From Brevundimonas sp. (GTDB lineage Bacteria; Pseudomonadota; Alphaproteobacteria; Caulobacterales; Caulobacteraceae), in NCBI GenBank assembly GCA_027531145.1, contig JAPZRF010000009.1, positions 1-64,000 on the forward strand: DNA of 64,000 bases, written 5' to 3'. Shown here in pieces: positions 18,589 to 27,086 of the stretch. The translations under genes and the position numbers were made by a program. Below the pieces are notes generated by a model that saw only the letters and a list, made by a program, of their open reading frames with translations, ran no database searches and had not been told where the DNA came from. Within the stretch, counting starts at the first letter, position 1, and each line of letters opens with the position of its first letter.

Positions 18589-19617
18589 ATGAGCCCGACT
18601 GTCGATCGCAAGGACCAGCATCTGGATGTCGTCCTGTCCGGCGGCGGGCGGCACGCCCTGACCACCGGGCTGGAGCGGGTGCGCTTCATGCACGAGGCGC
18701 TGCCGGACCTCGACCACGCCGCCATCAACCTCGGCACGGACTTCCTTGGGCGACGCCTGAAGGCACCTCTGCTGATCAGCTCCATGACCGGCGGGCCGTC
18801 GCGCGCGGAGGCGATCAACGCCCGGCTGGCCGAGGCCGCCCAGCACCTCGGCATCGCCCTCGCCGTCGGGTCCCAGCGCTCGGCGCTGGAGAACGGCGGG
18901 GCCGGCGGCCTGAACCGTGGCCTGCGCGACCGGGCCCCGGACGTGCCGATCCTCGCCAACATCGGCGCGGCCCAGCTGACCCGGGGCTTCGGCCTCGACG
19001 CGGCGCGGCGGGCACTCGACATGATCGGGGCAGACGCCTTGATCGTGCACCTGAACCCGCTGCAGGAGGCCTGTCAGCCAGAGGGCGACCGCGACTGGCG
19101 CGGGGTTTCGGCGGCGCTCGCCGCGCTGATCGCAGGGTTGGACGCACCCGTGGTGGTCAAGGAAACCGGGGCCGGCCTGTCGGCGGTGACCGCCCGGCGG
19201 CTCGTGGACATGGGTGTGGCCGCGCTGGATGTGGCGGGAGCCGGCGGCGCCAACTGGGGCCTGATCGAGGGCGAGCGCGCGACCGATCCGGCCGACAAGG
19301 CCCACGCCCTGGCCTTCGCCGGCTGGGGCCTGGCCACGGCGGACTCGCTGCGCGTGGTGCGCGCCGCCTGTCCGGACACGCTGGTGATCGGTTCAGGCGG
19401 GATCCGCGACGGCCTTGATGTCGCCCGGGCGGTCCGCCTCGGTGCCGATCTGGTCGGCCAGGCGGCTGGGGTGTTGGCTGCCGCAACGGCGTCAACCGAG
19501 GCGGTGGTGACCCATTTTGAGCGGGTCGCGCGACAGCTGCGCACCGTCTGCTTCTGTACCGGATCGGCTGATCTGGCGGCGCTCCGGCAGGCACCGCTGC
19601 AGCCGGATGCCGCATAA
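18589..19617 (+). CDS. fni: Type 2 isopentenyl-diphosphate delta-isomerase (FMN-dependent)
   Basis: The 342-residue product begins [14 protein letters not shown] and carries the type 2 IDI motifs LLISSMTGG near residue 60, VGSQRSAL near 90, ANIGAAQL near 120, HLNPLQE near 146 and the [20 protein letters not shown] phosphate/FMN-binding region near 265. It interconverts IPP and DMAPP and so feeds GGPP to CrtB. A second name for this gene is idi2. Confidence 0.95.
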   Translation: MSPTVDRKDQHLDVVLSGGGRHALTTGLERVRFMHEALPDLDHAAINLGTDFLGRRLKAPLLISSMTGGPSRAEAINARLAEAAQHLGIALAVGSQRSALENGGAGGLNRGLRDRAPDVPILANIGAAQLTRGFGLDAARRALDMIGADALIVHLNPLQEACQPEGDRDWRGVSAALAALIAGLDAPVVVKETGAGLSAVTARRLVDMGVAALDVAGAGGANWGLIEGERATDPADKAHALAFAGWGLATADSLRVVRAACPDTLVIGSGGIRDGLDVARAVRLGADLVGQAAGVLAAATASTEAVVTHFERVARQLRTVCFCTGSADLAALRQAPLQPDAA

Positions 19618-19690
19618 CCGAGGTTGCAATGCCGGGCGGCGGTGGCCAAGATCGGGTCACTTGGGGGCAGCGACCAGAGGGGAATTCCAA

Positions 19691-20467
19691 ATGATTATGC
19701 GCATGGCGGCCGCCGCGGCCGCCGCCAGCCTGCTCGCGCTCGCCGCGGGCACCGCCCTGGCTCAGTCGGCGCTGCAGGATCAGATCGTCCAGAACGGCCG
19801 GCTCCAGACCAGCGACCCGCAGGTCGATGGGGCCTTCTATGACTGCTACGCCATCGACGCCCAGGCGGGTGACGCCTGGACCATCACCCTGCAGTCCGAG
19901 GACTTCGACAGCTATCTGGCGATCGGCAGCGGCTCCAGCTGCGGCGGCAGCATGAGCGTGTTCGGCACCAACGATGACGGCGACGGCATCGGCCTGAACT
20001 CGCGCCTGTCCTACTCGTTCGACTATTCCGGCCGCTATCTGGTGCGGGTCACCTCGCTCGGCGACGGCGACACCGGCCGCTACACCATCCTCGGTGTGCG
20101 CTCGCGCGGCGGCGGCTCCACGGCCCTGCCAACGCGGGTGCTGCTGCGCGGCACAGAGTACGGCAACCTGGAGGCCGGCGACCGGGCCGAAGCCGGCGGC
20201 GGTGCCTACTTCGACTGCTTCACCTTCGGCGCGCTGAACGGGCAGGCGGTGACCATCACGCACTCGTCGACCGACTTCGATTCCTATCTGAAGCTCTTCG
20301 CCGGCGTCAGTTGTGACGGGGCGGAGCTGGCTCGCGATGATGACGGTGCCGGCAGCCTGAACAGCCGGATCCAGTACACCTTCGACGAGGACGGCATCTA
20401 TTCGGTGCGCGCCAGCAGCCTGACGCGCGACACCGGGGCCTACACCCTCGAGGTCGAGCTGCGCTGA
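19691..20467 (+). CDS. Secreted protein with two PPC repeats
   Basis: The 258-residue product has a signal peptide (MIMRMAAAAAAASLLALAAGTALAQ) and two PPC-type repeats marked by EDFDSYLAIGS and TDFDSYLKLFA, each followed by a DDG..G..NSR loop. It is a shorter paralogue of the five-repeat protein at 12245, and each repeat has paired cysteines (FYDCYAID / SSCGGS; FDCFTF / SCDGA) that the larger protein lacks. The ATG at 19691 is chosen because AGAGGGGAA precedes it and a signal peptide follows; the frame is open further upstream. Confidence 0.82.
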   Translation: MIMRMAAAAAAASLLALAAGTALAQSALQDQIVQNGRLQTSDPQVDGAFYDCYAIDAQAGDAWTITLQSEDFDSYLAIGSGSSCGGSMSVFGTNDDGDGIGLNSRLSYSFDYSGRYLVRVTSLGDGDTGRYTILGVRSRGGGSTALPTRVLLRGTEYGNLEAGDRAEAGGGAYFDCFTFGALNGQAVTITHSSTDFDSYLKLFAGVSCDGAELARDDDGAGSLNSRIQYTFDEDGIYSVRASSLTRDTGAYTLEVELR

Positions 20468-20509
20468 TCCGCAGGCGGCGGGGCGGGGAGGTTTTCCCGC
20501 TCCGTCCGC

Positions 20510-20525
20510 TTTACCGTGCCTTAAC
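20510..20525 (+). promoter_or_regulatory. Possible CtrA-type site (TTTA-N7-TTAAC)
   Basis: TTTA at 20510-20513, seven bases, then TTAAC at 20521-20525 matches the Caulobacterales CtrA consensus TTAA-N7-TTAAC except for one base. It lies upstream of the small membrane-protein gene at 20620. It is a single near-match, so it could be chance. Confidence 0.25.
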
Positions 20526-20619
20526 GGGACGGGTTTTTTGGCGTTTGGCGAGCTTGGATCTTAACGACTTGGCCTCCTCTTCGGATTCCCGACCGACCTT
20601 CGGCGTCGCCGGCGCGACG

Positions 20620-20817
20620 ATGAGGCTGCGCCGCGCAGCGGACGCCTTCGACCCGGTGGCCTGGCGGTCGCCGAGCTACCCGCGCGTGCCGCTGGCGCCC
20701 GCAAATGACGACCCCGGGCACGCCCGGCAGCCGACGCCCCGCTGGATGATCGTCAGCGGCGGCGGGGTCCTGGCGGCCCTTCTCGGGGCGCTTGTGGGGT
20801 CCGCCCTCGCCCTTTAG
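20620..20817 (+). CDS. Small membrane-anchored protein
   Basis: From the ATG at 20620 the product is 65 residues, starting [15 protein letters not shown] and ending with one membrane helix ([24 protein letters not shown]). The frame is open from a TTG at 20545, which would add 25 residues. Its stop overlaps the rnhB stop on the other strand. No family is recognised. Confidence 0.4.
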   Translation: MRLRRAADAFDPVAWRSPSYPRVPLAPANDDPGHARQPTPRWMIVSGGGVLAALLGALVGSALAL

Positions 20818-21452
20818 GCGGCGTCTTCCCCGGCCAGCAGGGCCCGGATCGGTGCCCAGCTGCGGCGGTGGATGGGGCAGGGCCCCCGCGCTTTCAGCGC
20901 CGCGAGGTGCGCCGGGGCGCTGTAGCCCTTGTGACCGGCGAAGCCATAGCCCGGATAGGAGGCGTCCATCTCCATCATCACCCGGTCCCGCGCCGTCTTG
21001 GCGAGGATCGAGGCGGCGGCGATCGACAGGCTGAGACCGTCCCCGCCGACCGCCGTCTCGACCGGGCACGGCAGATCGAACCGGTAGTTGCCGTCCACCA
21101 GCGCCCCTGCCGGCGTCACCGCCAGCGCCGCGATGGCCCGGCGCATGGCCAGGCCCGTGGCCTGCAGGATGTTGAGCCTTTCGATCTCCTCGACCGAGGC
21201 GAAACCGACGCCCCAGGCGATGGCGCAGGCCTTGATCTCCGCCTCGAGGGCGTCGCGTCGCTTCGCGGTCAGGGCCTTGGAGTCGTTGATCCCCGCCGGC
21301 AGCCGGTCGGGTGACAGGATCACCGCCGCCGCCGTCACCGGCCCGGCCCAGGGCCCGCGGCCCGCCTCGTCCACGCCGCAGACGGGGCCGCCGACCCGCT
21401 CCGCCAGCAGGCTCTCGAGGGTCAGGGTCGGCGTCCGCCGGGCCTTGCTCAT
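20814..21452 (-). CDS. rnhB: Ribonuclease HII
   Basis: The 212-residue product has the RNase HII active-site layout: [14 protein letters not shown] near residue 26 (the DEAGRGP motif with Asp/Glu), [11 protein letters not shown] near 60, ALVDGNYR near 117 and [15 protein letters not shown] near 142. It removes ribonucleotides and RNA primers from DNA. The ATG at 21452 overlaps the stop of the tag gene (ATGA), so the frame open further upstream is not used. Confidence 0.95.
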   Translation of the reverse strand: MSKARRTPTLTLESLLAERVGGPVCGVDEAGRGPWAGPVTAAAVILSPDRLPAGINDSKALTAKRRDALEAEIKACAIAWGVGFASVEEIERLNILQATGLAMRRAIAALAVTPAGALVDGNYRFDLPCPVETAVGGDGLSLSIAAASILAKTARDRVMMEMDASYPGYGFAGHKGYSAPAHLAALKARGPCPIHRRSWAPIRALLAGEDAA

Positions 21453-22030
21453 CGATCGCCCATGGCCCGCACCTCGGCATGGCGGAAGCAGGCGTGGACG
21501 TGGTCGTTGACCATGCCGGTGGCCTGCATGAAGGCGTAGGTGATGACCGGCCCGCAGAAGCTGAAGCCGCGCGCCTTCAGCGCCTTCGCCATGGCCACGG
21601 AGGTCGGCGTCTGCGCCGGCACCTCGGCCATCGTCGCCGCGCCGGTCTGCACCGGCCGCCCGTCGACGAAGTCCCACAGGACAGCGCTGAAGTCCTCGCC
21701 CCGTTCGCGCATGTCGCACCAGATCCGCGCGCCGCGGATCGTGGCGTCGATCTTGGCCGCCGAGCGCACGATGCCCGGATCGGCCAGCAGCCGCGCCCGG
21801 TCCGCCTCGCCGTAGCGGGCGACCTTTTCCGGATCGAACCCGTCGAAGGCGGCCCGGAACGCCTCGCGCTTCTTGAGAATGGTGATCCACGCCAGCCCGG
21901 CCTGGAACCCGTCCAGCACCAGCTTCTCCCACAGGGCGCGGGCGTCGTACTCGGGCACGCCCCATTCGGTGTCGTGATAGGCGACATACAGCGGGTCGGT
22001 CCCGCACCAGGCGCAGCGTGAGTCGGTCAT
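21449..22030 (-). CDS. tag: DNA-3-methyladenine glycosylase I
   Basis: The 193-residue product starts [24 protein letters not shown], the Tag signature. Its Zn ligands are a Cys near the N-terminus and the HACFRH motif at the C-terminus. [15 protein letters not shown] near residue 45 and [21 protein letters not shown] near residue 150 follow the family. It excises 3-methyladenine from alkylated DNA. ATG at 22030 is preferred over 22066 because it gives the exact conserved N-terminus. Coupled to rnhB by ATGA. Confidence 0.94.
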   Translation of the reverse strand: MTDSRCAWCGTDPLYVAYHDTEWGVPEYDARALWEKLVLDGFQAGLAWITILKKREAFRAAFDGFDPEKVARYGEADRARLLADPGIVRSAAKIDATIRGARIWCDMRERGEDFSAVLWDFVDGRPVQTGAATMAEVPAQTPTSVAMAKALKARGFSFCGPVITYAFMQATGMVNDHVHACFRHAEVRAMGDR

Positions 22031-22050
22031 GATGGGGAGGGTAGCGGAAC

Positions 22051-22830
22051 CTATCCCTCCAGCCACGCCGGCGTCCGCACCCGCACCGGCCGCCCGTCCA
22101 CCGTCAGGTCGCCCTCCAGCCGGTCGAGCCGCAGCAGGGCGATGGCGGTGCCGTCGAGGCCGGTGCGCACCTCGCCCGCCCGCAGCTCGCCGTTCAGCAC
22201 CTCGGTCCCCGGCGCCGGCGGCGGGCCGTCGAAGGTGATCGGCAGCATGCGCTTCTTGATCTCGCCGCGGCGCTTCATCCGGCTGGTGGTCTCCTGGCCG
22301 ATGAAGCAGCCCTTGCCGAAGTCGATGCCGTTCAGCCGGTCGAGCCCGCCATCGATCGGATAGCTGGTCTCGTCCAGGTCGAGGGCCGGGTCCGGTACGC
22401 CGAGGGACAGGCGGTGGGCCTGGTACGCGGCCTCGTCAGTATCGGGCACGGCGACCTCGCCGAGGGCCCGCCCGCCCAGCGCCGCCAGCCGGGGGTCGGC
22501 GACGAAGCCCGCGGGCGCTTCGGGCCAGGCCGCGAGCACCGGCCGGTCGTCGGCGGCGATCTCCACCTGCGCGCGCAGGCGGTACAGGCCCAGCCGCTGC
22601 ATCAGGGCTGCGCGCCGGTCGGCGGCGACGTCCAGCACCACCCCCTTCGCCTCGCCCCACAGGAACAGGTCGAACAGCATCCGCCCCTGCGGCGTCAGGA
22701 GGGCCCCGAAGCGCAGCGCGCCCGGCGCGAGACTCTCCACATCCTGGGTCACGAGGCCGTGCAGGAAGGCGCGGGCGTCGGGTCCGGAGACCCGGACGAC
22801 GGCGCGGGAGCTCAGGCGGGCGACGTGCAT
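22051..22830 (-). CDS. ygfZ: Folate-binding protein YgfZ (GcvT-like)
   Basis: The 259-residue product has the YgfZ hallmark [17 protein letters not shown] near residue 178, which carries the conserved Cys, plus [11 protein letters not shown] near residue 24. YgfZ supports Fe-S cluster enzymes with tetrahydrofolate. The ATG at 22830 gives the standard start [16 protein letters not shown]; the frame open further upstream lies in repeat sequence. First gene of ygfZ-tag-rnhB. Confidence 0.92.
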   Translation of the reverse strand: MHVARLSSRAVVRVSGPDARAFLHGLVTQDVESLAPGALRFGALLTPQGRMLFDLFLWGEAKGVVLDVAADRRAALMQRLGLYRLRAQVEIAADDRPVLAAWPEAPAGFVADPRLAALGGRALGEVAVPDTDEAAYQAHRLSLGVPDPALDLDETSYPIDGGLDRLNGIDFGKGCFIGQETTSRMKRRGEIKKRMLPITFDGPPPAPGTEVLNGELRAGEVRTGLDGTAIALLRLDRLEGDLTVDGRPVRVRTPAWLEG

Positions 22831-23221
22831 GGCGGGAAGATAGGGCGGCACCGGGACGGGCAGAAGGGGGCGGGCATGCCCGTCTTTCCTTCTCCCCTTG
22901 CGGGAGAAGGTGTCATGCGGAGCATGACGGATGAGGGGTGTCGGCGTCGCCCCTGCTGGTCTCGCGACCGTCGAAGGTTCATCACGGAGATCACGGAGAA
23001 GACCACAGAGGGCACGGAGACATCGCGGCGCTGCGCCGGAGGCGCCCTCCCTGTCGATCTCCGAAGGGAAAGCGCTGCGCGCTCCGCTGCACGCCGCCAG
23101 TGTGCCCTTTGTGACCCCTTGGTGCGCTCCGTGATGAACCGGCGACGTCAACGCTGACACCCCTCATCCGAGCCGCTTCGCGGCCCACCTTCTCCCGCAC
23201 GGGGAGAAGGACAGATGTCGC
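22831..23221. repeat. Composite foldback repeat in an intergenic gap
   Basis: The gap contains a large imperfect palindrome. 22886-22948 reads CTTCTCCCCTTGCGGGAGAAGG, then a TGTCATGCGGAGCATGAC hairpin, then GGATGAGGGGTGTC. 22976-23140 begins GGTTCATCACGGAG and ends CTCCGTGATGAACC. 23156-23213 is the reverse complement of the left arm's words (GACACCCCTCATCC, then CCACCTTCTCCCG). Parts recur at 55302 and 57367. No coding gene is supported. Confidence 0.8.
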
Positions 23222-23764
23222 TCACTTCACGGCGTAGTGCTCCACAACCCCGTCCGGCTCGAAGTCGTGGCGGGACAGGCTGTCGAGCAGGCGCAGGAGC
23301 AGGGCGAGGAACCCGGCCGGGTCGCCGGCCTCGACCGCTCGACGCAGATAGTCGGTCGCATCGGCGATGGCGGGGAAGGTCCCGACCGGGCCCGGGACGC
23401 TGATGGCGATGTGCAGGCCGTCCGCCATCCACTGGGACACCGCCAGAAAAAAACCGTCGCCGCCGAGGAACTCGCTCGGCCGCTCGATGTGGAGGGTGAT
23501 GCGCCCCTCGATCAGGCCATCCGGACGCAGGATGACGCCGGAGCGGTCAGGCCGCCAGGACTCCGGCAGCTCGACGACGCGCCACAGGCAGAACCAGGTG
23601 CGGCAGGCCTCGGGCCGGATGGCATGGACAGAACAGCCGCCATCCTCGACGGCGTAGGCGCACAGCCGGCCCGTCGGCTTCGACAGTTCCGGAAGGCTTA
23701 GCGGAATAGCCCGGCAGCACTCGGTGCAGCCGCCGCAGGTGCGATCCGGGACAAGAGGAAGCAT
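23222..23764 (-). CDS. YkgJ family cysteine cluster protein
   Basis: The 180-residue product begins MLPLVPDRTCGGCTECCRAIP, followed by CAYAVEDGGCSVHAIRPEACRTWFC. This C..C..CC ... C ... C pattern defines the YkgJ/UPF0153 zinc- or iron-chelating family. Function unknown. The start at 23764 is chosen because the motif begins at once and the longer frame would overlap the divergent GT9 gene. Confidence 0.82.
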   Translation of the reverse strand: MLPLVPDRTCGGCTECCRAIPLSLPELSKPTGRLCAYAVEDGGCSVHAIRPEACRTWFCLWRVVELPESWRPDRSGVILRPDGLIEGRITLHIERPSEFLGGDGFFLAVSQWMADGLHIAISVPGPVGTFPAIADATDYLRRAVEAGDPAGFLALLLRLLDSLSRHDFEPDGVVEHYAVK

Positions 23765-23822
23765 TGGCCACCCTAGCAGTGGGGCCTCATTCTGGCGACA
23801 GAATCCGCGTAAGGATAAACCG

Positions 23823-24794
23823 ATGAGCGGGCCCTTTCCCATCCTGTACATTGCCGAGGCCGACGGGGAGGCGGCGGTCCTGTCGTCGGGCGTGCTGGCC
23901 TGTCTGGTCGAGCAGATGCCCCGCGCGACCTTCACCGTTGTCGGATCGGCGACGAGCGCGCCCCTGTTCGCGGACACCCCGCGGCTGGATCGGCTCATCG
24001 TGCTCGACGGGGAGAAGGCCTTCGACTGGCTGAAACTCTGGACCCAGGTGCGCGGCACGCGCTGGGGGCTGATCGTCGACCTGCGCGGCGGGCCTGTGTC
24101 GGACAAGCTGCGCCGGCGCAAGCGGGCGGTGCGCACCCCGGATCCGGAACCGCTGCACGCCGTCGTCTCGGCGGCCCGGGTGCTGCAGCTGGAGGTGACT
24201 CCGGCCCCGCATCTGTTCTTCGGCAAGGCGACCCTTGCGGCGGCAGACGCCCTCGTGCGACCGGATCACCGGCCTATCCTGGCCATCGGCCCCGGGGTCG
24301 AGTGGATCGGGTGCCGCTGGCCGGCCGAGCGCTTCGCCAAGGTGGCCGCCAACCTGCTCGCCGATGATGGCCTGATGGCCGGCGGCCGTCTGCTGATCGT
24401 CGGCGAGGAGGCCGATCGCGACGCCGCCCATAGCATCCGGCTGGCCACCTCGCGCGATCGCACGATCGAGGCGCAGGGCAAGTTGACGCGGCTGGAGACG
24501 GCGGCGGCCCTGTCCCGCGCGACGCTCTACATCGGGGCGGACTCGATCTGGACCCAGCTGGCGGTGGCCGCCGGCGCGCCCAGCGTGGCAGTCTATGGGC
24601 CGTCGGACGAGACCCGAACCGGTCCGTGGGGCGGTGAGGCGGTGCGCGGGCCGCGCAGCCTCGAGGAGTTCCGCGCCCTTGACCCCGGTCTCAATCAGGC
24701 CATTCAGCATATGATGGATCTGCCGGCCGAGAGGGTGCTGCAGGTCGCGCGCAACCTTCTCTCCAGAAGTCTTTTCGTCCGGAGCCGGCAATGA
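23823..24794 (+). CDS. Glycosyltransferase family 9 (heptosyltransferase-like)
   Basis: The 323-residue product follows the GT9/WaaF-WaaC fold: LYIAEADGEAAV near the N-terminus, IGPGVEWIGCRWPAERFAKV near residue 160, and IGADSIWTQLAVAAGAPSVAVYGPSDETRTGPWG near 240 (sugar-nucleotide site). GT9 enzymes add heptose or related sugars to LPS core at the inner face of the membrane; the exact acceptor is unknown. The start at 23823 has AAGGAT upstream. Its stop overlaps the dihydroorotase start (ATGA at 24791). Confidence 0.85.
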   Translation: MSGPFPILYIAEADGEAAVLSSGVLACLVEQMPRATFTVVGSATSAPLFADTPRLDRLIVLDGEKAFDWLKLWTQVRGTRWGLIVDLRGGPVSDKLRRRKRAVRTPDPEPLHAVVSAARVLQLEVTPAPHLFFGKATLAAADALVRPDHRPILAIGPGVEWIGCRWPAERFAKVAANLLADDGLMAGGRLLIVGEEADRDAAHSIRLATSRDRTIEAQGKLTRLETAAALSRATLYIGADSIWTQLAVAAGAPSVAVYGPSDETRTGPWGGEAVRGPRSLEEFRALDPGLNQAIQHMMDLPAERVLQVARNLLSRSLFVRSRQ

Positions 24795-26125
24795 CAACGA
24801 CCTTCGATCTCATCGTCCGCGGCGGTGAGGTGGTGAATCACGCCGGGCGCGGCCTCGCCGACGTCGGCATCACCGATGGGCGCGTGGTCAAGGTCGGCGA
24901 CCTCGGCCAGGCCTCGGCCGGCGAGGTGATCGACGCCACGGGGCTGACGGTCCTGCCCGGCGTCATCGACACCCAGGTGCACTTTCGTGAACCTGGCCTG
25001 GAGTGGAAGGAAGACCTCGAGACGGGCAGCCGCGCCGCGGCGCTCGGTGGCGTCACCGCCGTGTTCGAAATGCCCAACACCGAGCCGGCCACGACCAACC
25101 CCGAGGCGCTCGCCGACAAGCTGGCTCGCGCGCGCGACCGGATGTGGACGGACCACGCCTTCTACGTCGGCGGCACCCACGAGAACGCCCGCCTGCTCGG
25201 CGAGCTGGAGCGCCTGCCGGGCTGCTGCGGCGTCAAGGTGTTCATGGGGGCCTCGACCGGCACCCTTCTGGTCGCCGACGACGACGGGGTGCGCGAGGTG
25301 CTGTGCCATGTGAAGCGCCGGGCCACCTTCCACTCCGAGGACGAGTACCGTCTGGTCGAGCGCCGGCCGCTGGCGCGTGCCGGCGACTGGACCAGCCACC
25401 CGGAGGTCCGTGACGCCCAGAGCGCCATCCAGTCTACCCACCGGCTGGTGCAACTGGCGCGCGAGACCGGAGCCCGCATCCACGTGCTGCACGTGACCAC
25501 CGCCGAGGAGATCGACTTCCTCGCCGACAACAAGGACGTAGCCACCGTCGAGGTGACCCCGCAGCACCTGACCCTCGTTGCTCCTGAGGCCTATGAGCGG
25601 CTGAAGGGCCTGGCCCAGATGAACCCGCCGATCCGCGACGCCGGCCATGTCGCCGGCCTGTGGCGCGCCATCACCCATGGGGTCGCCGACGTGCTGGGCT
25701 CGGACCACGCCCCGCATACGCTGGAGGAGAAGGCGCGGCCCTATCCGGCCTCGCCCTCGGGCATGCCGGGGGTGCAGACCCTGGTGCCGGTCATGCTCAA
25801 CCACGTCGCCGAAGGCCGGATGACGCTGGAGCGGTTCGTCGACCTGACCAGCCACGGGGCCCAGCGCGTATTCGGCATCGCCGGCAAGGGCCGCATGGCC
25901 GAGGGCTATGACGGCGATCTTACCATCGTCGACCTGAAGGCGCGCCGCACCCTGCGCCACGCCGACATGGCCACCCGCTGCGGCTGGACCCCGTTCGACG
26001 GCATGGAGGTCACGGGCTGGCCGGTCATGACCATCGTCCGCGGCTGCACCGTCATGCGCGATGATGAGCTGATCGGGCCCGCCGCCGGCCGTCCGGTCCG
26101 CTTCCAGGAGACCCTGGCGAGCTGA
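24791..26125 (+). CDS. pyrC: Dihydroorotase, class I
   Basis: The 444-residue amidohydrolase has DTQVHFREPG near residue 58 (metal-binding HxR), FEMPNTEPAT near 92, KVFMGASTGTLL near 152 (carboxylated Lys), HVLHVTTAEE near 234 and LGSDHAPHTLEEKARPYP near 300. These fit class I dihydroorotase, which closes carbamoyl-aspartate in pyrimidine synthesis; an allantoinase-like relative is the main alternative. It is coupled to the GT9 gene by an ATGA overlap, with no other pyr gene adjacent. Confidence 0.88.
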   Translation: MTTTFDLIVRGGEVVNHAGRGLADVGITDGRVVKVGDLGQASAGEVIDATGLTVLPGVIDTQVHFREPGLEWKEDLETGSRAAALGGVTAVFEMPNTEPATTNPEALADKLARARDRMWTDHAFYVGGTHENARLLGELERLPGCCGVKVFMGASTGTLLVADDDGVREVLCHVKRRATFHSEDEYRLVERRPLARAGDWTSHPEVRDAQSAIQSTHRLVQLARETGARIHVLHVTTAEEIDFLADNKDVATVEVTPQHLTLVAPEAYERLKGLAQMNPPIRDAGHVAGLWRAITHGVADVLGSDHAPHTLEEKARPYPASPSGMPGVQTLVPVMLNHVAEGRMTLERFVDLTSHGAQRVFGIAGKGRMAEGYDGDLTIVDLKARRTLRHADMATRCGWTPFDGMEVTGWPVMTIVRGCTVMRDDELIGPAAGRPVRFQETLAS

Positions 26126-26133
26126 GGGGCTCT

Positions 26134-26301
26134 CTCTCCTCCCGCTTAGCGCAGCGTATGGGGGAGGGGGACCGTCCGGAGCCTGCAGGGCGAAGGACGG
26201 TGGAGGGGGCGAGGGACGAAGCGCAGCGCTTATGGACGCCCCCGCCACCGCCTTCGGCGGTCCCCCTCCCCCGTTTCACGGGGGAGGAGAAGGGCCCGCG
26301 C
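26134..26301. repeat. Long palindromic intergenic repeat
   Basis: The block opens with CTCCTCCCGC and GGGGGAGGGGGACCG, passes through GGTGGAGGGGGCG at about 26199, and closes with CGCCCCCGCCACCG and CGGTCCCCCTCCCCC then GGGGGAGGAGA. The two halves are near reverse complements, so the whole 168 bases can fold back. It is the most complete palindromic copy of the words also found at 17725, 55238 and 56428, and it separates two convergent genes. Confidence 0.8.
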
Positions 26302-26308
26302 CGCGCCG

Positions 26309-26974
26309 TCACGCGTAGGCGTATTCGCCGCCGGCCTCGAGGGCGCGCCGGTAGGCGGGGCGGGCGTGGATGCGCTCGAGGAAGGCCTTCACATGGGGCA
26401 GGGCGTTGACGTCGATGGTGCGCGTCGCGGCGGCCTCCAGCGGGAAGCTCATCATGATGTCGGCGGCGGTGAACTGGTCGCCGGCGAACCATTCGGTCGC
26501 CGCCAGCTCGTCGTTCCAGTAGCCGCTGTGCAGCTTCAGCTGGGGGGTGATGAAGCCGGCCATGGCCTTGGCCGAGATCTGGCGCACCAGCGGCCGCAGC
26601 AGACCGGGCGTCCGGGTCGGCAGCATATTGAACACCAGGGCCAGCAGCAGCGGCGTCATGGCCGACCCCTCGGCGTAATGCAGCCAGTAGGTGAAGCGCC
26701 GACGCGCCTCCGTCCCCTGGGCCGGGCGCAGCCGGCCGTGGCCGTGGGTGTCGAGCAGGTATTCGACGATGGCCCCGGTCTCGGCGACCTTCACCGGGCC
26801 ATCCTCCAGCACCGGCGACTTGCCCAGCGGATGGATGGCCTCCAGCTCGGCCGGGGCCAGGCGCGTGACCGGGTCGCGCTCATAGCGCTTCACCTCATAG
26901 GGTAAACCCAGCTCCTCCAGCAGCCAGAGCACGCGCTGGGAACGGCTGTCGGCGAGGTGGTGGACGATGATCAT
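26309..26974 (-). CDS. Glutathione S-transferase
   Basis: The 221-residue product begins MIIVHHLADSRSQRVLWLLEELGLPYEVKRYERDP, the thioredoxin-fold domain of bacterial GSTs with Ser as likely catalytic residue, followed by PLGKSPVLEDG and ETGAIVEYLLD (glutathione-binding ES/ETGAI motif). The helical C-terminal domain includes FAGDQFTAADIMMSFPLE. ATG at 26974 is chosen over TTG at 26980 because GGAGG is eight bases upstream. Substrate unknown. Confidence 0.92.
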   Translation of the reverse strand: MIIVHHLADSRSQRVLWLLEELGLPYEVKRYERDPVTRLAPAELEAIHPLGKSPVLEDGPVKVAETGAIVEYLLDTHGHGRLRPAQGTEARRRFTYWLHYAEGSAMTPLLLALVFNMLPTRTPGLLRPLVRQISAKAMAGFITPQLKLHSGYWNDELAATEWFAGDQFTAADIMMSFPLEAAATRTIDVNALPHVKAFLERIHARPAYRRALEAGGEYAYA

Positions 26975-27086
26975 GGGCAAGCCTCCGTGGTCCGGCCTAT
27001 GGTCAATCCCCGCGAAGGATACGTAAACCCCGTTTCAGTTTTTCGGCGTGGCGGCGCGGGTCGCCGGGCATGCTAAGCGGAGCCAC

